Of a stretch of 64,000 nt of DNA, positions 1 to 9,066 are shown in pieces; positions within the stretch are counted from its first letter, which is position 1; every line of letters begins with the position of its first letter. The notes under the pieces were generated by a model. It had not been told where the DNA came from. It saw only the letters and a program-made list of their open reading frames with translations, and made no database searches. The position numbers were made by a program, and so were the translations under genes. This DNA comes from UBA3076 sp964646435 (lineage in GTDB: Bacteria > Desulfobacterota > Dissulfuribacteria > Dissulfuribacterales > UBA3076), in NCBI GenBank assembly GCA_964646435.1, contig CAZYEJ010000006.1, positions 3,793-67,792 on the forward strand, read 5' to 3'.

Positions 1-857
1 TAGAAGTGAAAGATACACAAAGGGAGCCCCAGATCGTTTTATCCAGGACCCATCCGGAATTTTTGATTAAGCTCTTTGAGCTGGAAGTGCCGGAGATCTC
101 CGATGGGATAGTTCAGATCATGGGAGTGAGCAGGGAACCCGGAAGCAGATCCAAGATCGCTGTAAGCTCCAGCGAGTCTGATGTGGATCCCGTGGGGGCT
201 TGTGTGGGAATGCGGGGATCAAGGGTCCAGGCAGTGGTTCAGGAACTCAGGGGCGAGAAAATAGATATAGTGCCGTGGAGTCCTGATCCGGCAAAGTATA
301 TCTACAATGCCTTGGCCCCTGCCGAGTGTTCCAGGGTTATAGTAGATGATTCCAACCTGTCCTTGGAAGTTATCGTGCCGGATGACCAGCTCTCTCTTGC
401 CATCGGACGCCAGGGGCAAAACGTGCGTCTTGCCGCCAAACTCATGGGTTGGAGAATAGATGTAAGGAGTGAGACCCGCTATCAACACTACCAGGATCCT
501 GACTATTATTCATTGTTAGAGATATCCGTTATGACAGAGAACATAGCGGACAAAATCTATGACCTGGGCATTAATTCACTTGAACTTCTTGCTCAGTCTG
601 ATCCTGATGAACTTACACAGGAAACCAATCTGAGTACGGAGTTGATAAACTCATTGGTGGAAGAGGCCAAAAAGCTGATAGAGGAAAAGAAAACTGGAAA
701 AGAGGATGCTCTGGCCAAAGAAACAGATAGCAGTGAAGAGACCGGAACCGAAAAAGAGGATTTGCCTAAGATAGAAGAGAAAGCCGAGGACCACGAGTCT
801 CAAAGTAATTTTGCTCAAAATGTTCCGGACACATTGCACGAAGATCTCGAGGAATGA
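1..857 (+). CDS. nusA: Transcription termination/antitermination factor NusA (3' part; 5' end outside window)
   Basis: NusA binds RNA polymerase and nascent RNA and controls pausing, termination and antitermination. The reading frame is open to the window edge, so the GTG at 6 is an internal Val and not a start. What remains is the KH1/KH2 region: the PQIVLSR stretch is typical of NusA, and the second KH domain carries LAIGRQGQNVRLAAKL. A helix-hairpin-helix-like segment follows (LGINSLELLAQSDPDEL), then a charged Lys/Glu tail of about 60 residues. The N-terminal and S1 domains must lie upstream. Gene order nusA-infB is the standard arrangement, but no ylxR-like gene lies between them here. 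Identification is secure. Confidence 0.97.
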   Translation, partial: EVKDTQREPQIVLSRTHPEFLIKLFELEVPEISDGIVQIMGVSREPGSRSKIAVSSSESDVDPVGACVGMRGSRVQAVVQELRGEKIDIVPWSPDPAKYIYNALAPAECSRVIVDDSNLSLEVIVPDDQLSLAIGRQGQNVRLAAKLMGWRIDVRSETRYQHYQDPDYYSLLEISVMTENIADKIYDLGINSLELLAQSDPDELTQETNLSTELINSLVEEAKKLIEEKKTGKEDALAKETDSSEETGTEKEDLPKIEEKAEDHESQSNFAQNVPDTLHEDLEE

Positions 858-872
858 TTCTGCTGAAATCAG

Positions 873-902
873 TCCAAAGGTCAAAGGTCAAAGCTCAAAG
901 AG
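873..902. repeat. Heptamer tandem repeat (GGTCAAA-type), nusA-infB gap
   Basis: About four degenerate 7-bp units (tccaaag, gtcaaag, gtcaaag, ctcaaag) follow the nusA stop codon directly. The same core on the other strand (gctttga) forms the heptamer array at the 5' end of mnmA near 35830. The rest of this 224-bp gap holds a short GAGCC/GGCTC hairpin near 1027-1045 followed by four Ts, which could be a weak terminator, and no convincing gene. Confidence 0.6.
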
Positions 903-1081
903 CTATCGTAATCAACCCTTTTAGCTTTTACGCAACGCCTCAGATAGGGTATTCTCAGTAGAATTATAAAATGAATAGTGGTAATAACAAAAAAAATGAA
1001 CAAGTCAATCCAGGATGTACTAATTGAGAGCCTAATCGGCTCTTTTAGGCAGAGTTATATTGCCGGGGGTTAAAGACAGGC

Positions 1082-3811
1082 ATGGCTAAAATCAGAGTCC
1101 ATGAGCTGGCCAAGGAATTCGGAATAGCCAGCAAAGAGATGGCGACCAAGATTATGGATCTTGGTTACAACATCAAGAACTACATGAGTGCGCTTGAGGA
1201 CTATGAGGCTCGGGATATCCGTCGCAAGTTCAAGGACAAAGCACATGCGGCAGAAAAGAAAGAGCAAGAGGCCAAGCCCAGGACCACGGTACGTCTCAGG
1301 CACCGAAAAATTACCCTCAAAAAGATCGTTCATCCAACTGAATCTGAAGAGAAGGTCGTTCCTAAGGTATCTGTGAAAGAGGCTGCGGTGATGGAGGAAA
1401 AAGCGGAAGGGGCTATCCCCGTCGCCGGGAAAGAGGAAGAAATTAAGGCTGGGGGAGAAGCCCCGGCTACTGAAGCAGAACAGTTAGAAATCGAATCAGG
1501 GCAAGAGGTAACCGAGACCGCAACAGAAGTAGTGGAAGAGCCCCTGCCTGAAAAACAGCCTGCCCAGCCTAAAGGCGTTTCTAAACCCAAGACTGTAAAA
1601 AAGGCCAAAGTCGCTAGGCACAAAAGCTTTGTAAAAATTCTTGACCGGCCGAAGATTGAAATCCCTAAGCAGCCAAACAATAGACCTAAAAGGCCTACCC
1701 CACGGCCTAAAAGGCCCTCTCACACGGATGCACCTCATGCAGAACCGTCGCCCAATTTAGTTGATATTTCCGTAGTCCCTGGGAAAAAGGACAGAAAAAA
1801 GGGCAAAAGAGTAGTCCAGATGTCGGAGTTGGGAGGATCGCTCAAAAAGCGTCGGGTCATTCCCAAGCGAAGGGGAAGACAGAGACATATAGACAAAGTT
1901 TTTGCAGAAGAAAGCAATATCACAGCATCCGGCCGGAAGAAAACCAGGATTTCCGGGATCCATGGCGATTCAGGACAAAAGAAGAAAATAGTCCTCCAGC
2001 CCGGCACTGTGCCTCCCAAAGCAAGCAAACGAAAGTTTGCCATATATGAGACTGTTCAGGTAGGTGAGCTTGCCAAGCGGATGGGCGTCAAGGCAGGAGA
2101 CATTATAATGAAGCTCATGGAGCTGGGCGTAATGGCCACGGTAAATCAGTCTATCGACTACGACGTAGCCAGTATTGTGGCATCCGGATTTGACTATGAG
2201 CTGGAGAAGAAGTCCGTGGCTGAGGACCTGGTCCACATGAAGGATGTCCAGGAAGGCAAGCCTGTGCCAAGACCTCCTGTGATTACAATCATGGGCCATG
2301 TAGATCATGGGAAAACCTCACTCCTGGATGCCATACGCAACGCGGATGTAGTCTCAAAGGAGGCGGGTGGCATCACCCAGCACATAGGCGCATATCACGT
2401 CACACTTCCCTCCGGCCAGGAAGTAGTCTTTCTGGATACACCGGGCCATGAGGCATTTACAGCTATGAGGTCTCGCGGGGCCAAGGTTACTGATATCGTG
2501 ATCCTACTGGTGGCAGCGGATGACGGCGTAATGGCCCAGACACGTGAGGCCATAGATCACGCTCGGGCAGCCGAGGTGCCCATCATTGTAGCAATCAACA
2601 AGATTGACAAGCCTGGGGCGAATCCGGAAAAGGTGAAAGGGGAACTTGCTGAACTGGGATTGATTCCAGAGGATTGGGGTGGAGAGACTATTTGCATCAA
2701 CATCTCAGCCAAAGAAAAAACAGGAATCGAAGAACTGCTTGAGTTGATGGCCCTCCAGGCCGAGGTGATGGAACTCAAGGCAGATCCCAATCGGCCTGCC
2801 AGAGGTCACGTGATAGAGGCGAAGCTGGACAAGGGGCGTGGCCCTGTGGCTACCCTGCTGATTTCAGAAGGGACGCTGCACATAGGTGATGCTTTGGTCT
2901 GCGGCATACACCACGGCAGAGTACGGGCCATGTTCGACGACAAGGGTAAAAGGATAAAGACTGCCAGCCCATCCATGCCTGTGGCAATTCAGGGTCTCTC
3001 CGGCGTGCCGGAGGCGGGGAACGAATTCGCAGTACTTTTTGACGACAAAAAAGCCAGAGAAGTGGCTGAGTATCGCCAACGTAAGATAAGAGAGACAGAA
3101 CTGTTCAAGAGTAGCAAGGTAAGTCTGGAAAATGTCTTTGAAAAACTCCGGGAGGAGGAACTCAAAGAACTCAACATATTACTCAAGACAGATGTTCAGG
3201 GCTCTGTGGAGGCCCTTCTGGAGGCATTGCGCAAGCTCAGTACTCAAGAGATAAAGGTGAATTTTATCAGGAGCGGTATCGGGGCCATTACCGAATCCGA
3301 CGTCTTGCTGGCATCTGCCTCAGATGCAATTATCATAGGTTTCAATGTAAAACCCAGCCCGCAGGCAAAGGCCTTGGCCGAGCGGGAACATGTGGACATC
3401 CGCTTCTATGACGTCATTTACCATGCCGTGGAGGAGATAAAAAGCGCCATGGTCGGGCTGTTGGAACCTGTTTATAAGGAAAAAACCCTGGGACGCGCCG
3501 AGGTGCGTGACGTCTTCCACATTGCCAAAGTCGGTACAGTGGCAGGGAGCTATGTGCTGGATGGCTTGATCCAGAGAAATGTTCAGGCCAGGCTCTTAAG
3601 AGACAACGTTGTAGTCTACAATGGCAAGATAGCGTCTCTTCGTCGCTTTAAAGAGGACGCAAAAGAAGTCCAGGCCGGGTACGAATGCGGAATCGGCCTT
3701 GAAAGGTTCAATGACGTAAAAACAGGGGACATAATAGAGGTCTATATAATAGAAGAGGAGGCCCCGGTCCTTGGAGAATCTTTATATAAGGCCGGAGAGA
3801 AGGAAATTTGA
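1082..3811 (+). CDS. infB: Translation initiation factor IF-2
   Basis: IF-2 is the GTPase that brings initiator fMet-tRNA to the 30S subunit and promotes 70S assembly. The 909-residue protein starts with an IF2_N module (about 1-52), followed by a long Lys/Glu/Pro-rich linker. A second IF2_N-like module lies at about 322-376. The G domain has GHVDHGKT at 405-412, DTPGHEA at 452-458 and NKID at 506-509. Beta-barrel and C-terminal initiator-tRNA-binding domains complete it. The stop codon lies inside a palindromic intergenic repeat (GAAATTTGA), so the last residues may be repeat-derived. It belongs to the nusA-infB-rbfA-truB-rpsO-pnp operon. Confidence 0.98.
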   Translation: MAKIRVHELAKEFGIASKEMATKIMDLGYNIKNYMSALEDYEARDIRRKFKDKAHAAEKKEQEAKPRTTVRLRHRKITLKKIVHPTESEEKVVPKVSVKEAAVMEEKAEGAIPVAGKEEEIKAGGEAPATEAEQLEIESGQEVTETATEVVEEPLPEKQPAQPKGVSKPKTVKKAKVARHKSFVKILDRPKIEIPKQPNNRPKRPTPRPKRPSHTDAPHAEPSPNLVDISVVPGKKDRKKGKRVVQMSELGGSLKKRRVIPKRRGRQRHIDKVFAEESNITASGRKKTRISGIHGDSGQKKKIVLQPGTVPPKASKRKFAIYETVQVGELAKRMGVKAGDIIMKLMELGVMATVNQSIDYDVASIVASGFDYELEKKSVAEDLVHMKDVQEGKPVPRPPVITIMGHVDHGKTSLLDAIRNADVVSKEAGGITQHIGAYHVTLPSGQEVVFLDTPGHEAFTAMRSRGAKVTDIVILLVAADDGVMAQTREAIDHARAAEVPIIVAINKIDKPGANPEKVKGELAELGLIPEDWGGETICINISAKEKTGIEELLELMALQAEVMELKADPNRPARGHVIEAKLDKGRGPVATLLISEGTLHIGDALVCGIHHGRVRAMFDDKGKRIKTASPSMPVAIQGLSGVPEAGNEFAVLFDDKKAREVAEYRQRKIRETELFKSSKVSLENVFEKLREEELKELNILLKTDVQGSVEALLEALRKLSTQEIKVNFIRSGIGAITESDVLLASASDAIIIGFNVKPSPQAKALAEREHVDIRFYDVIYHAVEEIKSAMVGLLEPVYKEKTLGRAEVRDVFHIAKVGTVAGSYVLDGLIQRNVQARLLRDNVVVYNGKIASLRRFKEDAKEVQAGYECGIGLERFNDVKTGDIIEVYIIEEEAPVLGESLYKAGEKEI

Positions 3812-3859
3812 AATTGGATAAACACAAAGATGCAGATGCATTACCTAATTTCGAATTTC
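3803..3859. repeat. Palindromic GAAATT-heptamer element at the infB 3' end
   Basis: The left arm GAAATTTGAAATTGG and the right arm CCTAATTTCGAATTTC are inverted copies separated by about 25 bp, and each arm is built from 7-bp GAAATTx units. The infB stop codon is in the left arm. A second copy with the same arms and a similar spacer end (ATTACCTAATTTCGAATTTC) lies at 19056-19129. Confidence 0.7.
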
Positions 3860-3940
3860 CAGTTTCAGCATCCGTATCCAATTCGATAACGCACGTTTTT
3901 TTGAAGAAAGTGCAAACTGGTGAATGAAGGATGCCGATAA

Positions 3941-4234
3941 ATGATCGTGGGGATAATCAGGCTCAGGGTGAGACTGCCCGGAAACCGTTCGCTAAAGGGA
4001 AAACGGCGTGTGGTTAAGAGTTTGATTGGCCAGGTGCGTAGCCGTTTCAATGTTGCTGTATCAGAAATAGCCATGAACGATGTATGGCAAAGGGCGGAGA
4101 TAGGAATATCCACAATAGGAAACAGCCAGCCAATAATCAATTCTGTCCTGGATAAGATCCTGGAATTTATTGAAAGGACCTGTCTGGTAGAGATTATTGA
4201 TACAGATATCGAAATTATTAACATGGGAAAGTAG
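3941..4234 (+). CDS. DUF503 (YlxP-like) small conserved protein
   Basis: This 97-residue protein matches the DUF503/YlxP family. It has an N-terminal beta strand (MIVGIIRLRVRLPG), the SLKGKRRVVKSL signature and the FNVAVSEI segment. The molecular function is unknown, although the family is regularly found between infB and rbfA, as here, which points to a role tied to ribosome or translation maturation. The length is normal for the family. It lies 130 bp after infB, beyond a palindromic repeat, and 11 bp before rbfA. Family assignment is firm; function is not. Confidence 0.9.
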   Translation: MIVGIIRLRVRLPGNRSLKGKRRVVKSLIGQVRSRFNVAVSEIAMNDVWQRAEIGISTIGNSQPIINSVLDKILEFIERTCLVEIIDTDIEIINMGK

Positions 4235-4245
4235 GAAGACTAACT

Positions 4246-4614
4246 ATGCCCCGCATGTTCCCCCGTTCCAAGCGGATAAAGGATCTTCTCAGGAAAGAAA
4301 TGGCAGACATGCTGCTTGGTGAAATTAAGGATCCAAGGATCCAAGGGCTAGTGACCATAATGCAGGTAGAGGTCTCAGAAGACCTCCGTAACGCAAAGTT
4401 TTTTATTTCGGTTTTTGGGAATGAGTCTGAAAGGGAATCCGTGCTGAAAGGACTGAATAAGGCTAAGGGCTTCATACGGCGAACACTGGGACACCGCCTT
4501 GACCTCAGGCGGATACCTGAACTGCATTTTCAACTGGACCGGAGTCTGGATGACCAGGAAAAGATAGAAAGACTCCTTGCCGGTGTGCAAACCGGCCAAC
4601 AGACAGAGAATTGA
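4246..4614 (+). CDS. rbfA: 30S ribosome-binding factor RbfA
   Basis: RbfA is a KH-like factor that binds immature 30S subunits and helps 16S rRNA 5'-end maturation, notably in the cold. The 122-residue length is typical. The family pattern is visible: an N-terminal basic helix with KDLLRKEMADMLLGEIKDPR, a central VTIMQVEVSEDLRNAKFFIS strand, and the C-terminal LRRIPELHFQLDRSLD. It follows the DUF503 gene, and its stop overlaps the TTG start used for the next gene, so translation is probably coupled. Confidence 0.96.
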   Translation: MPRMFPRSKRIKDLLRKEMADMLLGEIKDPRIQGLVTIMQVEVSEDLRNAKFFISVFGNESERESVLKGLNKAKGFIRRTLGHRLDLRRIPELHFQLDRSLDDQEKIERLLAGVQTGQQTEN

Positions 4615-5666
4615 GAGACACTGTGACTGAAGTTTTACCCAAAGACACCAAGACACTGAAGGCCGCGGTAGATGCCATTAATGCATCTGATCGTCTCCTT
4701 TTGACCTGTCATATCAAGCCGGACGGAGATGCTTTGGGTTCTGTATTGGGCCTGGGCCTTGCCCTTAAGGATGCAGGAAAAGACGTAACCCTTTTCATAG
4801 AAGAACCCTCACCGGCTTCACTTCAATTTCTCCCCGGCTCTCAGTACCTGGTCAATGAAGTGGCCGATCCGTTGCCTGAAAAAACCACTCTTGTGGTCCT
4901 TGACTGCAATGAACCCCACAGGATCGGAAGGCAGGCACAAAGGTTTATAGAACAGGCCTCGCTTATTGTGGTTCTGGATCATCACTTGAGCCAGGCCCCG
5001 TTTTGTGCTCAAACTTCGGGAACAAAACGCCCTCATTGCATAAGCTATATATCTACGGACATTTTTGCCGCAGGGGCCATAGTCCTCTGGATCATCAAAG
5101 GACTTGGATGGCCTATAACAAAAGACATCGCCACAAATCTCTATGCTGCCATATTGTCAGACACAGGGTGTTTCCGTCATAGTAATACGAATGAAACAGC
5201 TTTCCGGATGGCCGGGGATCTCGTGGCCCACGGCGCAAACTCCTATGCCGTTGCGAACAATCTTTATCAAAAATATTCTCTATGCAGGCAACACCTTTTA
5301 GGCCTTGTATTAAGGACTATTGAGGTAAGGGGACATGGCAAGATAGGTCTTCTTCAGGCCACTCCTGAGATGTTCCGTGTCAGCGGAGCAACGGAGCACG
5401 ACACAGATGACTTTGTAGGGCATGTCCGGTGTATAGATACAGTAGAGGTTGCTATTTTCATAAAAGAGGTCTATGCCGGGCAGGTATCTGTCAGCATGAG
5501 GTCAAAATCATTCTTTAATGTGGCAAAGCTGGCAAAAAAATTCGGAGGCGGCGGGCATTTTCACGCAGCAGGTTTCCGCAAGACCGGGACAGCAGCCGAA
5601 ATTAGACAGGCCCTGTTGAATAAAATAAATGCCTATCTTGAAGGCTCGGAAACAGCCGATGCTTGA
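4611..5666 (+). CDS. nrnA: DHH-family oligoribonuclease / pAp phosphatase (NrnA type)
   Basis: This is predicted to degrade short RNA oligonucleotides to mononucleotides and to hydrolyse 3'-phosphoadenosine 5'-phosphate. The DHH metal-binding motifs are present: H34 and D38/D40 in HIKPDGDALGS, the VVLDCN strand, and DHH at 123-125. The C-terminal DHHA1 substrate domain ends in GGGGHFHAAGF (about 312-322). The first possible start is TTG at 4611, overlapping rbfA by 4 nt. GTG at 4623 is an alternative. Its place between rbfA and truB is the usual one in Firmicutes-like and Desulfobacterota operons. Confidence 0.93.
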   Translation: MRDTVTEVLPKDTKTLKAAVDAINASDRLLLTCHIKPDGDALGSVLGLGLALKDAGKDVTLFIEEPSPASLQFLPGSQYLVNEVADPLPEKTTLVVLDCNEPHRIGRQAQRFIEQASLIVVLDHHLSQAPFCAQTSGTKRPHCISYISTDIFAAGAIVLWIIKGLGWPITKDIATNLYAAILSDTGCFRHSNTNETAFRMAGDLVAHGANSYAVANNLYQKYSLCRQHLLGLVLRTIEVRGHGKIGLLQATPEMFRVSGATEHDTDDFVGHVRCIDTVEVAIFIKEVYAGQVSVSMRSKSFFNVAKLAKKFGGGGHFHAAGFRKTGTAAEIRQALLNKINAYLEGSETADA

Positions 5667-6651
5667 TGGTATCCTGGTAATGGACAAGGCATTCGGCATA
5701 ACGTCCTTCCAAATGGTTCAGGAAGTTCGCAAAAGGCTTAAAGTTAAAAAAGCCGGGCATGCAGGTACCCTTGATCCACTTGCCACAGGTGTATTGCCCA
5801 TATGTCTGGGACGAGCGACAAAGATCGTCCAGTTTATTATGGCAGGTCACAAGGTATATCAAGGGACTATGCTCCTTGGAATAGCCACCGACACTTACGA
5901 TGCAGCAGGCAAAGTCACGGAGCAGAAACCTTTACCCCCAAGTCTTGACCTAATCTCTTTACAAGAGGCGGCCAAAGAATTTACAGGCAGGCTTCTTCAG
6001 CCGCCTCCACCATTTTCAGCCGCCAAGCATAAAGGGAAACCGTTATACAAATTCGCACGTCAGGGAATAATGGTCCAAAAAGAGCCTAGGCCGGTGCAGG
6101 TATTCTTCTTTGAGATCCTTGAAATAAGGTTACCCGAGGTGGACTTCAGAGTACACTGCTCAAAAGGTACCTATGTGAGGTCACTTGTACATGACCTAGG
6201 GTCAAATCTGGGTTGTGGCGGTCATGTGACGAGACTGCGAAGGACCCGAAGTGGACCTTTCAACATAGAGCAGGCCCTGGAAATGGAGACCCTGGACGAA
6301 ATTCTTAAGAACAAAAGGCTTTCAGAGGTCCTTATTCCTATTGGAAAGGCATTGGCTCACATCCCTGCCATTGATATAGATAATGAGATGGCAACAGAGT
6401 TAAGGAATGGACGTCCAATTTTTGTAAATAGGCTCAAGGATCTAATGGAATCGCAAGGCCATAAGTCAGATACGGAGCTACCTTATCTGCGTCTTCTTCT
6501 TTGCAGGCCGCCTTACATAAAAAATGGTTCAAGCCTGCAGGAAAAAGATCTGGTATCCGTGGTGGCATGGCCCACAGCGCTAAAACTGGATGGCCATAAA
6601 ATACTGCGTCCCATAAAAGTCTGGCCAAAAGAATATGGTATTACAAATTAA
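5659..6651 (+). CDS. truB: tRNA pseudouridine(55) synthase TruB
   Basis: TruB isomerises U55 in the T-loop of tRNAs. The catalytic Asp is in the GHAGTLDPLATGVLPI motif (about residue 39 from the chosen start). The GTYVRSLVHDLG and RLRRTRSGPF segments are also diagnostic, and a PUA-like C-terminal region follows. I chose ATG 5659, which overlaps the nrnA stop by 8 nt and puts the first strand at the family position. An ATG ten codons upstream (5629) is in frame, but its added residues look unlike TruB. The C-terminal domain is somewhat long. Confidence 0.95.
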   Translation: MLDGILVMDKAFGITSFQMVQEVRKRLKVKKAGHAGTLDPLATGVLPICLGRATKIVQFIMAGHKVYQGTMLLGIATDTYDAAGKVTEQKPLPPSLDLISLQEAAKEFTGRLLQPPPPFSAAKHKGKPLYKFARQGIMVQKEPRPVQVFFFEILEIRLPEVDFRVHCSKGTYVRSLVHDLGSNLGCGGHVTRLRRTRSGPFNIEQALEMETLDEILKNKRLSEVLIPIGKALAHIPAIDIDNEMATELRNGRPIFVNRLKDLMESQGHKSDTELPYLRLLLCRPPYIKNGSSLQEKDLVSVVAWPTALKLDGHKILRPIKVWPKEYGITN

Positions 6652-6696
6652 ATAAGAAATATCAAATCGTAGTTATAATGAAGGAGGAAAAAATAG

Positions 6697-6966
6697 GTGG
6701 TGTTGGATCCGGAACGTAAGAAAGAAATTATAGAGAATTTCCAGACCCACGGGACTGATACTGGGTCCCCTGAGGTTCAGATAGCCCTGTTGAGTTCCCG
6801 TATTGGCTATCTCACCGAGCACTTCAAGATCCATAAGAAGGATCACGGCTCAAGACGCGGCCTGCTAAAACTTGTAGGCCAGAGAAGGAGGATGCTCGAT
6901 TACCTCAAGAACCGGGATGTGGGACGGTACAGGAAAATTATAAAGGAGCTTGGAATCCGCAAGTAA
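6697..6966 (+). CDS. rpsO: 30S ribosomal protein S15
   Basis: S15 is a primary 16S rRNA-binding protein of the central domain. The 89-residue length is exact for the family. The sequence contains HGTDTGSPEVQIA, HDHGS-type KKDHGSRRGL and RRRMLDYLK, all S15 hallmarks. Translation starts at GTG 6697, 9 nt after a strong AAGGAGG site at 6681-6688; the next codon is also GTG. It directly precedes pnp, the conserved rpsO-pnp pair. Confidence 0.98.
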   Translation: MVLDPERKKEIIENFQTHGTDTGSPEVQIALLSSRIGYLTEHFKIHKKDHGSRRGLLKLVGQRRRMLDYLKNRDVGRYRKIIKELGIRK

Positions 6967-6970
6967 TACG

Positions 6971-9064
6971 ATGATAAAATTAAAAACACAGATAAATAAC
7001 ATGGCCTTCTCCTTTGAAACAGGACGTTTGGCCAAGCAGTCCAACGGCGCCATTTTGGCCAGCTTAGGGGAAACCTCTGTCCTGGTAACAGCGGTAACCT
7101 CTGGTAAAACACGAGAAGGGATAGACTACCTGCCACTCATGGTAGACTACAAGGAGATGTTCTACGGATCAGGTCGAATACCCGGGAATTATTTCCGCAG
7201 GGAGATCGGAAGACCCAGCGAAAAAGAAACTCTGACTTCACGACTTATAGATCGTCCACTTCGGCCCAGATTTCCTGATGGATACGCCTACGACACACAG
7301 ATAATAGCAACGGTGCTTTCTGCAGATGTAGAGGTCGATCCTGATGTGGTTGCCATTACTGCGGCATCCGCAGCCCTTTGTATCTCAGACATACCATTTG
7401 ACGGCCCTATTGCCGGCGTGAGAATAGGAAGGGTGGAAGGCAAATTCGTAGTTAACCCCACCAAAACGCAACTTTCGGATTCCGATCTTAACATAATTGT
7501 TGCCGGTACGAGAAGCGCAATAGTTATGGTGGAGGGTTGGGCCGCGACACTTTCAGAACAGGAAGTGCTGGATGCTATCTTTTTCGGTCATGAATCCCTG
7601 ATGCCCTTGCTCGATCTCCAGGATGAGCTTATTGAAAAGGCGGGTAAGCCCAAGATGACTGTCCCTGAACCCGATTCAGACTCTGAGCTTACGGACAAGG
7701 TCAGGGAAATTGCCCAGGAGAAGATGCTGGCAGCCATACAGATACCCTCCAAGGTCGAACGAGTTCAGGAAATAAAACGCCTCAAAACAGAAGTTAAGGA
7801 AGCATTGGCTGAAGTCCATTCCGGGCGTGAACAGGAAATATCAGAGTGCTTGAGGGGCCTTGAAAAGGAGCTGGTGCGCACTTTGATCACAAAAGAAAAG
7901 CGCCGGATCGACGGCAGGGTTTTTGATGAAGTCAGGCCGATTTCCTGCTCTGTAGGAGAACTCCCCCGAGCCCACGGCTCAGCGGTCTTCACCCGCGGAG
8001 AAACTCAGGTGCTGGCTGTGGCAACCCTTGGTAGCTCTGATGACGAACAGAGGATAGAGTCACCCGCGGGACAACATTATAAACACTTCATGCTGCACTA
8101 TAATTTTACCCCTTTCAGCGTAGGCGAGGTCAGGCCGATGAGGGGTCCGGCACGAAGAGATATCGGCCACGGAGTACTGGCAGAACGGGCGTTGGCCGGA
8201 GTAGTACCTCCTGCGGACGATTTTCCATACACTATTCGCATTGTCTCAGATGTTCTGGAATCAAACGGCTCATCCTCGATGGCTACTGTCTGTGGAGGGA
8301 CACTTGCCATGATGGACGCCGGCATTCCAATTCGAGACATGGTGGCAGGGGTTGCGATGGGCCTTGTAAAGGAGAATGACGAGGTCATTATACTCTCTGA
8401 TATCCTGGGAGATGAAGACCACATGGGCGATATGGACTTCAAGGTAGCAGGGACCGCGGAAGGGATTGCCGCGCTCCAGATGGACATCAAGATTTCAGGG
8501 ATCAGCCGGGATATTTTAAGCAAAGCGCTTATGCAGGCAAAAGATGCGAGACTCTTTATTCTGGGCAAGATGAAAGAGGTGATAGATCATCCCAGAAAAG
8601 ACCTTTCCCTGTATGCACCTAAGATCATTACCCTCAATATCAACCCGGAAAAGATCCGGGACCTTATTGGTCCTGGGGGGAAGCATATACGTGGCATAAT
8701 AGCGGAAACCGGCGTAAAGATAGACGTCGATGATTCAGGTGAGGTGAACATCTTTTCCTCTTCAGGAAAAGCAGCAGAAGATGCCATCAAAAGGATCGAA
8801 GACCTCACAAAAGAGGCTGAGGTCGGGAAAATCTATCTTGGGACCGTAAAAAAGATTATGGACTTTGGGGCGTTTGTTGAGATATTACCCGGCACCGACG
8901 GCCTGGTACATATTTCCCAACTAGAGAACAGGCACGTAAAAAATGTAAGGGATATACTTGCCGAAGGTGATGAAGTCCGTGTAAAAGTCATAGGGATAGA
9001 TCAACAGGGCAGGATCAAGCTCAGCCGCAAGGCTGTCATGGACGAACAGGGAGATACTGTTTAA
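6971..9064 (+). CDS. pnp: Polyribonucleotide nucleotidyltransferase (PNPase)
   Basis: PNPase degrades RNA 3' to 5' by phosphorolysis, as a trimer and often in a degradosome. Two RNase PH-like domains flank an alpha-helical linker. The first has IDYLPLMVDYKEMFYGSG and RPLRPRFPDGY; the second has RGETQVLA, and GTLAMMDAGIP is also present. A KH domain (IRDLIGPGGKHIRGI) and an S1 domain (GTVKKIMDFGAFVEILPG) follow. ATG 6971 is preferred over an upstream in-frame TTG (6950), because that one lies inside rpsO. It gives 697 residues, a normal length. Confidence 0.98.
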   Translation: MIKLKTQINNMAFSFETGRLAKQSNGAILASLGETSVLVTAVTSGKTREGIDYLPLMVDYKEMFYGSGRIPGNYFRREIGRPSEKETLTSRLIDRPLRPRFPDGYAYDTQIIATVLSADVEVDPDVVAITAASAALCISDIPFDGPIAGVRIGRVEGKFVVNPTKTQLSDSDLNIIVAGTRSAIVMVEGWAATLSEQEVLDAIFFGHESLMPLLDLQDELIEKAGKPKMTVPEPDSDSELTDKVREIAQEKMLAAIQIPSKVERVQEIKRLKTEVKEALAEVHSGREQEISECLRGLEKELVRTLITKEKRRIDGRVFDEVRPISCSVGELPRAHGSAVFTRGETQVLAVATLGSSDDEQRIESPAGQHYKHFMLHYNFTPFSVGEVRPMRGPARRDIGHGVLAERALAGVVPPADDFPYTIRIVSDVLESNGSSSMATVCGGTLAMMDAGIPIRDMVAGVAMGLVKENDEVIILSDILGDEDHMGDMDFKVAGTAEGIAALQMDIKISGISRDILSKALMQAKDARLFILGKMKEVIDHPRKDLSLYAPKIITLNINPEKIRDLIGPGGKHIRGIIAETGVKIDVDDSGEVNIFSSSGKAAEDAIKRIEDLTKEAEVGKIYLGTVKKIMDFGAFVEILPGTDGLVHISQLENRHVKNVRDILAEGDEVRVKVIGIDQQGRIKLSRKAVMDEQGDTV

Positions 9065-9066
9065 AA

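Noticed and set aside
971..1027. 18-codon ORF in the nusA-infB gap
   Set aside because: No ribosome site and no recognisable product; the usual ylxR gene is simply absent here.
8098..8568. Long antisense open frame opposite pnp
   Set aside because: It is a shadow of the conserved pnp coding strand; the same holds for the long reverse frames under dnaK, the RND pump, infB and lon.
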